Source: Prunella strophiata (lineage: Eukaryota > Chordata > Aves > Passeriformes > Prunellidae). Taken from it: 64,000 nucleotides of DNA. The translations under genes and the position numbers were made by a program. This document shows, one piece after another, positions 24,424 through 33,082 of the stretch (position 1 is its first letter; each line of letters opens with the position of its first letter). The notes under the pieces are model-generated. The model was given only the letters and a program-made list of their open reading frames with translations, was not told the DNA's origin and searched no databases. The stretch spans positions 372,001-436,000 of the forward strand of contig JAZBQD010000034.1 in assembly GCA_036583965.1 (NCBI GenBank). The letters run 5' to 3'.

Positions 24424-26158
24424 ATGGGTACCGCAGAGTCCACACAGCAATGGGAGGTGTATGTCCAAGTTGTGGGTACCCTGAAGGAGGGGGGGGCGCG
24501 AAATTTTCAAAGGGCATTGTTAAAAAGTTTGTGAGTGAAGCTAAAAACTTGGTTTTTAGCTTTACTAATGTTAGTTACCCTGCGAGATGTGCAAAATAGT
24601 GTATTTTAGAAGCAAGTAGGTGCTAAACTGAGTTGATATAACAAAGAAGGGTGACTCGCCCGTTCAAGAGGGATTTATGCAATTATTTTTATTGGTTTGG
24701 GATTTGTTAAAAGTGAAAGAAAAGGGAATTAAAAAACAACCTGTGAGTTTATCCCCAGTTTTCCCTAGAAACTCTTTTTCTCCACCTTCTGTTCCCATTC
24801 CCTCTTCCCCTACACCGGGTGGGCAAGGGGGAGCCTGTCAGAAGATGCAGGGTTGCCACCGTCTCCCTGGGTCCCCAATAGCCCCTCGGCACCCCAGCCC
24901 TGAGAGTGCTGGCCACGCTGTCAGGGACCTCACCCTGATCCCTCAATCCAATCCCTTTGTCCCTGTTAAAAACCCTAGTTCTGAGCTCCGAGATAGCTCC
25001 TTTCCTCGTCCCATAGAAGCACCCCGAAACGGCTGCCGCCTTGTCGCAGGTGCTTCTTCGTCCCAGAATCCCTTTCTTCCCGCCCAAACCCACTCCTGGC
25101 TCCCTCCTCTTCCTTTGCAGCTGGCAGTTCTACCCTACCCACTGTTCTACCCACTGTTCTTCCCACTGCCACCTCACTAGCAATCCCCGCCTCTTCAGCT
25201 GCCTCCACCCAGATTCCCACCCGGCAGCCCTTGGTTTCCGCCCGCCAGCTTCCTGTTTCCGATGCTCCGGCTTCCAGTTCCCATGGTAACAGAGGGACCG
25301 GGAGTGATGGAAAATATCAATTCCCCTTTCCTAGCTCCAGTCATCTATGATGCGAGGGGGAAGCACCTTAGATGGGAGTCCCTCTCATATCAGAGCATCA
25401 AGGAACTCTGCAGAGCACAGCGTGAATTTACCCGAAAAAGTGAATTTTCTGAGAGCCTTTTAAAAGCAATGTTCACATCAAACACACTTGTCCCTGCAGA
25501 TTTAAAACGGCTTTTCAATTGCTTACTCCCTCCATCTGAATACAAATTGTGGGAACACACGTGGAAGAGATACGTAGGGGACCTCCTTCCACAGCTTCTG
25601 CAGAACCCTGAATGCTCCACGGATGCAGAGGAAAATTACATCACCCCTGATCATCTGCTCAGTGAGGGTGATTGGAAACAAGTGCAGAAACAGGCGTGGG
25701 GGGATTCCAAGGGAAATTCTAGATCAAGTTAAAGATGCTGCAGAGAAAGCTTTCTTGATCATACGATCCAAAGAACCAGTTCAACCCTATGTTTCTATTA
25801 AGCAGTCTTTTTCAGAGGCATTTATGGACTTTGTCGGTCGAGTCCGTGCTGCTGTAGAAAAGAAAGTCGAAAACCTTGACATACAAGGGCAGTTGATACT
25901 AGAAATAGTCTCCAACAATGCCAACGAAGTGTGCAGAAAAGTCATCCTGTCACTCCTTCAACTTCTGCTCCCACTCTGGACCAACTTACTGAGGAGTGCA
26001 CCAAGAATGCTATGATTACCAAGAGAGACTCCCGAGAAAGAGAAGGGGCTGAGCCTCTGCGCAGCTGCCAGCACCGGGAGCGGGATGCGCTTCACACAGC
26101 AGCACCTCAGTGCCAGCAGCACATCCACCACCACCAACCCAAACACAAACCCATTGAC
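24424..26158 (+). pseudogene. gag: gag remnant: matrix, proline-rich segment, capsid
   Basis: Gag forms the virion shell. The start is ATG at 24,424 (MGTAESTQQW), with glycine at position 2 as needed for myristoylation. A proline- and serine-rich segment covers about 24,760-25,250. Capsid begins near 25,337 (PVIYDARGK), with a helical N-terminal domain rich in W and L. The major homology region is at 25,797 (IKQSFSEAFMDFVGRV) with normal spacing but serine in place of the usual glycine after Q, followed by NANEVCRK. Capsid then runs to [14 protein letters not shown] near 26,010. Lesions: frameshift at a G-run about 24,489-24,496, stop at 24,597, another frame change about 24,600-24,620, stop at 25,178, frameshift at the G6 run 25,698-25,703 and one near 25,945-25,960. 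No CCHC zinc knuckle follows. The protein cannot be made intact from this copy. Confidence 0.85.
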
Positions 26159-26475
26159 AAAGGTAAAAAAGTCCTTGCCAAAAACGTTTTGGGGACAGTG
26201 AAATGGTTCAGTGTGAAAAACAAATTTGGTTACATAACCAGGAATAATAACAAAGATGGTGTGTTTATCAGACTGCTATAAAAAATAATAACCCCAGGAA
26301 ATGCCTCCACAGTCTAGGAGATGGAGAAGTTGTGGAATTTAATATAATACAAGGAAGATAAGGCCCCCAAGCAACTGATGTGACAGGACCTGGTGGAGTT
26401 CCAGTCCTAGGCAGTAAACATGCAAACCTGTGAAATACTCTCCACGTCATAGAAGTCCTCCACACCTACCACACC
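26159..26475 (+). pseudogene. Captured Y-box protein cold-shock domain (YBX1-like), in frame after capsid
   Basis: The frame carrying the capsid C-terminus continues without a stop into [17 protein letters not shown], then [14 protein letters not shown]. These match the cold-shock domain of vertebrate Y-box proteins: VLGTVKWF, the RNP1-type NGYGFI and the RNP2-type VFVH. After a small deletion near 26,266 the frame shifts and the rest of the domain follows ([32 protein letters not shown]), with a stop at 26,359. Nucleotide similarity seems to extend into the first basic patch (tccacgtcatagaagtcctcc at about 26,441). Y-box proteins bind single-stranded DNA and RNA and package mRNA. Host YBX genes split this domain over several exons; here it is intronless, so it derives from spliced RNA. 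GGVPV and GSK favour YBX1 over YBX3, but the paralog is not certain. Confidence 0.88.
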
Positions 26476-26871
26476 TACCAAAGAAATAGAATCCAAAACC
26501 AACAAACATCAAGCCCCAGCAAGAACCTAAAAGCAGAAAGGGACACTGATGAGCTGTTCTGCATCCAAGAGTCCAGCTCCAATGGACTGAACCTTCCAAT
26601 GGGATAAAACCTGCTTCTTCTAATACCCTTCCTTAATCCCTGTGGTCTCCCTACTTCCCTCCCACTTTCCCCTTTAGCTTTCCGTTGTCCTATTACCCTT
26701 TATGTTCCCACAAATCCCTACCTCTTTTCCCCTCTGCCAAAGCTTCCCTCCCTGATTCCCTTTTCCCAGAATTCCTTCTCAATACTCAAGGGGGCGTAAT
26801 TGAGAGGGAAAGAAAGGGGGGAACCCTAACTTCCTATTGAAAACCCTGATGTGTGTCATGTCTAACCTTAA
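26476..26871 (+). other. Pyrimidine-rich internal spacer, possible env splice acceptor at 26,676
   Basis: No open frame of note. The first part (to about 26,600) may be diverged Y-box tail sequence, rich in lysine and proline codons. From about 26,620 to 26,790 the plus strand is strongly pyrimidine-rich, and CACTTTCCCCTTTAG at 26,663-26,677 resembles a splice acceptor, as expected ahead of env. A purine-rich stretch (about 26,790-26,825) follows. Confidence 0.4.
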
Positions 26872-27093
26872 CTTAATGTCTCCTTAGTTCTAGGCATCCA
26901 CCCCACTAAGCATGAGAGTAAGAATTGGCAGTTGTCAGGTTGGATGCTTTCCATTGTAAAAGATACAGGTTATTTTATATTTGTCATATTTTTAGGCTCT
27001 TTAGTGTTTGGAATTTTAAAGAGAGTTACCTTGAATGCTACCAACGGGTCATCTTCTTTCAGAGTTGTAGTGGCAGCAGCCACTACGGAATAA
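26872..27093 (+). pseudogene. env: env remnant: transmembrane tail only
   Basis: A 73-codon open stretch ends in TAA at 27,091. It begins NVSLVLGIH shortly after stops in the same frame, so only the 3' end of env survives. Seen in order: a tryptophan-spaced juxtamembrane stretch (NWQLSGWML), a short linker, a hydrophobic membrane span (YFIFVIFLGSLVFGIL), a basic stop-transfer residue pair (KR) and a cytoplasmic tail of about 20 residues rich in small residues (VVVAAATTE at the end). This arrangement is typical of retroviral transmembrane subunits. Surface subunit, fusion peptide and the disulfide motif are absent, so the fragment cannot mediate entry. It sits just before the polypurine tract, the normal place for the env 3' end. 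Assignment is by architecture, not by close sequence match. Confidence 0.6.
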
Positions 27094-27197
27094 GAATGGT
27101 AGGAAGAAAACGCGTCTGAAAGCACCGAAGTCTGAGAGACTGAGTTTAAAGACTCAGTTTCTACCCGTCTGCTGCTTCTTTTTCAACATTATAAAAC

Positions 27198-27208
27198 AAA
27201 AAAGGAGA
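27198..27208 (+). other. Polypurine tract
   Basis: AAAAAAGGAGA directly abuts the TG of the 3' LTR. This is the standard position and composition for the plus-strand primer of reverse transcription, and it fixes the 5' edge of the LTR. Confidence 0.9.
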
Positions 27209-27897
27209 TGTGGCAGTCTGTTATTTTACAGTTTGTTCTTCTGTAATAGGTTTTAAATATTCCTTGTTATAAGTTTGTAATGGTTCATTCCATGTACCCC
27301 ATTTGGCTTCCTAATGGTTCAGTCCTGAGTTGTTTGCCCCAAGATTTTCCAGATGTCAATTCCCCCGTCAGTCTCCTTGTACCTTCCTTGTTCCCTTGTC
27401 TTACCCCTGTCTATCAAAGCTAGCACACCCTTTCTGTTCTGGAATGTTCCCTGTCCTTCATCCCTTCCTCGAAGCAAGATTGGATTGCACGGTTTGCTCC
27501 TTCCCCTTGTTGGCTTCTATTGGATAGCCCTTACCTTTCACTCCTTCCCTAATGCCTTCCTATGGGTAAAAGGTTGTGTCCTCCCCTTATTCCCTCCCTT
27601 CCTTAAAAGCAGTTCTTTTGCCTTCAGTTACTGTAACTTGTCCCTCACTCCTCTGGGGAAATAAACTTTCCTTGGAACTCCAAATGAGTGATCCCTCTCT
27701 ATTTCTTCGCCTTGATCCCTCGTATTGGGTTGCTGCTGTGTCGCCCAGGCCACACCAGCGCTGCAGGGAGCTGTGAGCCCCTGCCCGCACCGCCACCCGG
27801 GAGGGCTCAGCAGAGAGCCAGGGGCGCCTCTCGTGCCTGCCCTTCGGCCTCGGGCAGAGCGCTGGCTGGAGAACAGGTTCCTGTGGCCGCAGCTACA
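27209..27897 (+). repeat. 3' LTR, complete
   Basis: 689 bp from TGTGGCAG to GCTACA, followed by the target duplication. It is identical to the 5' LTR except for two transitions over the compared 685 bp. AATAAA is at 27,660. The four terminal bases TACA are present here and absent from the 5' copy. Confidence 0.95.
27660..27665 (+). promoter_or_regulatory. AATAAA polyadenylation signal in the 3' LTR
   Basis: Canonical hexamer expected to direct 3' end formation of the element's RNA. It occupies the same LTR position as the 5' copy. Confidence 0.75.
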
Positions 27898-27903
27898 GAA
27901 ACT
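27898..27903. repeat. Target-site duplication, right copy (GAAACT)
   Basis: Exact match to 23,280-23,285, placing the integration boundaries to the base. Confidence 0.9.
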
Positions 27904-30305
27904 GACTGCATTGTGTTACTGTTCCTAGCTTGGTATTAAAGCCTATCACAGAATCACCATCCTCGTTCTTGCCCTGCCTTTTGGCACCTCTCAGTGCAGT
28001 AACTTTGACCTTTCTGTAGAAATGGCACAGCTCTGACAGACGCTGGCCTTGAACTGGCCATTCAGAACCCAGGCAATATAAAGAGATGCTTTCCTCACTC
28101 TAACACCTGTGAATCTCTCATTTACGTTCATGCATTCTAAATGAGAGTCGTCTTTTGGAGGTCAATTGGCAAGGTGGGCTAAAACTTTAAAGGTAACCTG
28201 CTGGAATAAACTCCTTTGGTTAGCCAAACCAGTGTGTACACTTGGTTGTCTTGGTACTTTATTTGAGATCTACCTTTGTGGTTTATTCTATAGTTATCTG
28301 CAGGCTTTCAAACCCTACAGGTTTGGTTCTACATTTAATAGTTTCATGCTTTCATGCTCAGGATATGAGTAACTGTTTAAAAGACTAAAGAAAGTAGTTT
28401 TAGGATTGTACTTGGTAAGTTTGTGAATGAACTAATAAGGTCTGGTTGCCTGGAGCAGCAGCAGTCTGGATAAAAAGCCCTGGGAAGCCTCTTTCAGAGC
28501 TGTGTTCTGCATTCCTCTGTTCATGTATGTATATATTCAATGGTTTAAAATGCTTCATAGATGATTAGCAATAAGTTTGAGCTTGATTTAGAGGGTCATT
28601 ATGATGTCTTTTTGTTACCTGTATACTGGCTTTGTGTGCAGCAGCAGCTGTAAAAATAATCCTGTCTTCCTGGATGAAGTTCAGAATGGAATAAAAACAA
28701 TCCTTGTAATACTTCAGTCATATAGTAAATGGCATTTGGGTATAAATAGAGGAGGTGACTGCAAGCTTTAATGGAAAAAGGATTTTTAAAAGGATTGTCT
28801 CAGACATAGTACAATAACTCTTGAGATAAGGAAGGGGGTTAAAGATGCAAAAGTGAATGAGTGCACTCTTACCTGTTGCCAAGTATTTTTTCATGTATGC
28901 ATTACAGTTCTTTTTTGTAATGGTCAGTATTGCCCTTATTGTGTTCTATTTACATGTCTAACTTCTTGTTTGGATTTTACTTGGTGATTTGGTATTAATT
29001 TTTAATGTGAAAGCACTTAGCATTAGGAGTTTGACATTGTGTCTGACCTTAATCACCAAGAGGATCATGAGAGGTTTATTCAGTGGGAAGAGAATTGTTA
29101 CAGCTCTGACAGAAATGATGGGAAATAAGTAAACAGCCTTTTAAATCTTCACCAGAAATCAATAGAGCTTAAAGATGATGGACGTTGGTGTTTTTTGCTG
29201 CTAAAGGACTTCAACCTTTTACGGGAAAATATCTTCTCAGAGTGTCAGCGTTTTTTTGCCCAGCACCATGAATCACTGCTGCAAATAGAACACTGCATAG
29301 AGCACTTCATCATTGTTACACAGATGATGTTACAGATCTGTCTCTCTGTGATACTGCAGATGTTTATATTTTTACACATAAGAGGTGTGGTGCTACTTCA
29401 GGACGCTGCTAATTAATGGATGGTCAGCAAAGTAATTATGTGTTTTTGATAGTATTTAAACTGATGAACTCCTGGTTTTATTCCATAATTAAAGCCTGCT
29501 ATTTAGACCTTTTCCAGTTTTATCTCCTTTCCTGTGTCTATAGAAGTACCTTCCTTTAAGTGAGAGTTCTCAACTTTTAGTAACTGGGAGTAAGAGCTCT
29601 TCTGAAGTCTTTGTGTCAGCAGGTCTTTCAGAGCCAGGCAGATTTTGAGCAGTAGCATAGCAAATTGTGTACTTTGGCTTTTCATGAATGATTTATTAGA
29701 TGTTAGGCTGATACAGTAGTTAGCAATATATGCAGAAAGAGCACTATTCAGACCCAAGTATTTGTACATTTGCATCATCATAAATCATTTATTGTGCTAT
29801 TTGGGGTTTTATTATACAGTATTGGATTCCGTTTTAAAACAACTAAGTATACAGTAAATTATATTCAAATATAGTGAAGTTGCAGTTAAATAGTAATTGA
29901 GAACTTGACTTTCAAGCTTTCAGTTAATTTGTTTGCATCCTTATGCAGCCATTTACTCTGAATAAAGTGAAGGGGATTTAATTTTGATTTGTAGACAACC
30001 TTTTGTATTGAAAATAACTGTAGTGACTGTAGTTTTATGCTAATATCTAAGCATGCCACATATACTCTTAGGTAAAATTGTCCCTTAAGACCTCATGATA
30101 TGAAGTGATCTTTGATTTAAGGCTGCAGTACTTTGACTACAACTGTGTTCAATGATTATTAAACTGGAGTTATTACACAGCAGCTGATGGAATTTTTTCT
30201 GTAGTTTATCTCAATTGATTACCCATATTGAGTACAGAGTGGCAAACATTTAAAGCCATTCCTCATGTTCCTGGTGCAGCAGCCAGGCCCTGCACTGTGC
30301 TGGGG
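27904..30305. other. Non-coding DNA, no feature recognised
   Basis: AT-rich unique sequence after the retroelement. Short chance frames only; no repeat family recognised. Confidence 0.5.
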
Positions 30306-30465
30306 GTGGAGCCGGGGTGGAATGGGGATGGAGCCAGGATGGAGCTGGGATGGAATGGGGATGGAGCTGGGATGGAATGGGGATGGAGCTGGGATGGAAT
30401 GGCAATGGAGCTGGGATGGAATGGGGATGGAGCCGGGATAGAGCTGGGATGGAGCTGGGATGGAT
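30306..30465. repeat. 22-bp G-rich minisatellite
   Basis: Repeats of a unit close to GGGATGGAATGGGGATGGAGCT, with imperfect copies (CAATGG, GCCGGG, GATAGAGC variants). Frames through it encode W-N-G-D-G-A-type repeats on one strand and S/P/H-rich repeats on the other; neither is a gene. Confidence 0.9.
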
Positions 30466-32923
30466 GCAGAGAATGGGGCAGGGACCCCGAGGCTGGGATC
30501 CCCGGGGCCAAGGCTGGAGCCCTCATGGAATCTCCGGGGTTGTTCACCTGCAGGAAAGGGGGGTGCTTACATCCCGGCAGCGTTTGGTTGTCTCCTTAGC
30601 CAGCTAGTGCATTGCAGGGTGCCCAGCTTTGAGAACAGCACCTGGAAGAGAAGGAAAATCTTCCAAATAGCACAGCTCTGTAGACATTTTCCTACCTTTC
30701 ATCCACTGTGTGGATTATGAGGGCAGTAGGTAATCTTGCTTTCACTTAAGATAAAACTAAACTAGCAGAGATGGCAGGGATATTTCAGGACTGGAACCTT
30801 ATTTTTGGATGTACAAATACTTGTTTTAAATAAGTTAAAAGACATAGCAAAGAAGCACAGAAAAGGGAAAGAAGCACATAATGCCCTCTCAGTAGTTCTT
30901 CTTGTTTAGTTGATCTGGACCTAAATTTTTTCACTGTTAAGCAGATAATTTTTCTTACTTTGTAGTCGATTTTTATATATTCAGAGATTTCTTCTCTGTG
31001 ATGGCAGACTGAAGTTTTGCCTTTACTTCTCTTTCATTGTTTTAAAAGGACAGACATAGATACCAGATGCTGGGTCAGAGATGTTTATTTCAGGGCCAGA
31101 AGTTTGGACTTCTTTGGAGGTTATCCTGGGATAGCAAGCATTTTTCTTCATTTTTCAACCTTTAAGCATCATGTAATTTTTAGCATTTTAATATTTGCCA
31201 CATACTAATGCTGAGTATGGATTTTCTTTAACAGCCTTTTTTTGATGATTTCATGTAACTTTACTAAAGATGAATAAGTAGTCTATGGGGATTGATTAAC
31301 CAGTGAACGCCACAATAGAAAGCTGTAAACTTGATTTTTTCAATTTGTTGCTTTCATTTTTAAACCTATTTATGAAGCTTATATTGCCTTAAAAATGTCA
31401 CCTCCTTTGGCCTGTCCCATTGCAAATGTGAAGTAACATCTGTGTAGATGTTAACCCTCTCTGCTTTACCTTGGTTGCAGCTCCTAGAGAGAGTCCTTCA
31501 AAGCAGGAGGGATGTGCAACAGAGCTGTAGGCATCTAATGGAGCCTTTCCTGGATGCCTGGGGAGCCCTGGGAATGAGGGCTGGGATGGGACAGGAGGGG
31601 GGAGGGGACAGCTAAAAATGCTGGGCAGGTAAAAGAACATTTTAAATTAAGGATGTTGCTGGCCCAGGATCAAATTGATATAGCTATCAAACACCTTTGG
31701 TTAGAAATTCAAAACATCCAGGCTCCTCCAGAAGAGCCCCCCAGAGGGGGAGTTATGGAGGGAAAATTACTAACATATTTTGAAATGAAATTTGAGTGAT
31801 TTATAAAAGGATTAAGGGACATGGTTGCCTGTATTGGTACAAAGTGTATTCAGCATCCATAAGATTCCTTCCAGGTATTTTAGGTTTCTTAAAGACTATC
31901 TGTTCTTTAACATGATTGAATCATGTAGAAGTTAATTTTGCATTTCCCGTTTAAAATCTTGTATTAATACTTGTGAATCTATGAACATAGAGTATAACTA
32001 ATAAGATTTCTGCCTTGTTTTTCTATCTGAAAATAACCTCTAGATGACATATTGTCCATCTGGAGAGCAAAGGAAGGTAGGACTCATGCAGAAGGCAGTG
32101 GTGTGCCTGCCGATGGCGCAGCCTTGCTGGGGGAGCAGCTGGTGGGTGTGCTGCTCCTTCCACTGCCCGGTTTCCCTTCTGAGCCCACAGTGATTGCTGT
32201 CTGCACAGGGAGTGCAGTGCAGAACTCAAAAGAGGATTTTACTGATCTGTGCTCTGTGCTGTAAGTGAAGCTGAGTTTGACCAGGCTGTGCTGCTCTGCA
32301 TGCACCCTGGGTGCTGAGGTTCTCTGTGACATCCCCGTGCTGCCTCGGCTGCAGCTGAACAGAGGCAGTGCCAGACAAAGCTCTGTGCTGGCAGCACTGC
32401 CCTGCTCGCTCTTCTCTGGGATACTGGAAGTGCCTGTCAGGCTGCGAGGGTGAGCTTGGTGCAGTTCTGGAGTGCTGAGTGGGAAGCTTGGTCTGGTGGT
32501 TCACACTGTGAGCTATGTGTGGAGTGTGTAAGAAGGTCTTACTTTTGCTGGTCTTCTGGATGAAATCACTGAACTGCTCATTTATGATGTAATGCTTATC
32601 TTCCCTTGACTTGTAAGGGGTTTGTTACAGTAATTTTCAGATGTCTTTAAAATTCCCATCTCTTGTGCTTGTGTATCATGAATGAGACTCCTTTGCTGCA
32701 TGTTTCAATTCAGTGTTGCAGAAGAGGGGACTGAAAATGGAACCAAGTGTTGATCCTTCCTCAGTGGTAATTTTGTTGGATATTAATTGGTAACTTGTTT
32801 TGGATTGACACACAGTTACTGATCCCTGGATTTAATAGAATAGAAGACGTGAAGCAAAAGGCAGCAGAAAGAACACGCAGAGCAGTGTGTTCTCTGAGCA
32901 AGCTGGGCCATAGCTCTGCCACT
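30466..32923. other. Non-coding DNA
   Basis: Moderately GC-rich at 31,480-31,610 and 32,080-32,460, AT-rich elsewhere. No supported gene, RNA or repeat family. Confidence 0.5.
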
Positions 32924-33082
32924 GCCACCTGCAGTGCCAGGGTGGGTGTCAGTGCCACCTGCAGTGCCAGGGTGGGTGTCAGGGGTGGGTGTCAGTGCCA
33001 CCTGCAGTGCCAGGGTGGGTGTCAGGGGTGGGTGTCAGTGCCACCTGCAGTGCCAGGGTGGGTGTCAGGGGTGGGTGTCAGT
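32924..33082. repeat. 30/43-bp minisatellite
   Basis: Copies begin with CCACCTGCAGTGCCAGGGTG. The first period is 30 bp; the next three are 43 bp because the GGTGGGTGTCAGG word is duplicated inside each unit, a higher-order repeat. Copies are nearly identical. Confidence 0.9.

Larger units (their letters stand above)
23286..27897 (+). mobile_element. Non-autonomous class II endogenous retrovirus carrying a Y-box cold-shock domain
   Basis: A 4.6-kb LTR element with near-identical LTRs, a 6-bp target duplication and TG...CA ends. The order is LTR, leader, gag remnant (matrix, proline-rich segment, capsid), Y-box cold-shock domain, pyrimidine-rich spacer, env tail, polypurine tract, LTR. No protease, reverse transcriptase, RNase H or integrase is visible. 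Class II assignment rests on the 6-bp duplication, the matrix start with a myristoylation-type glycine and the capsid major homology region. The LTRs differ at only two sites (23,444 A versus 27,367 G; 23,462 C versus 27,385 T), so integration was recent. Gag has several frameshifts and stops, so the copy was probably mobilised by proteins supplied in trans. Confidence 0.93.

Noticed and set aside
26159..26475. Y-box segment as an independent processed pseudogene inserted into the provirus
   Set aside because: No poly(A) tract or flanking duplication was seen, and the frame from capsid enters the domain without interruption. It cannot be fully excluded without sister copies.
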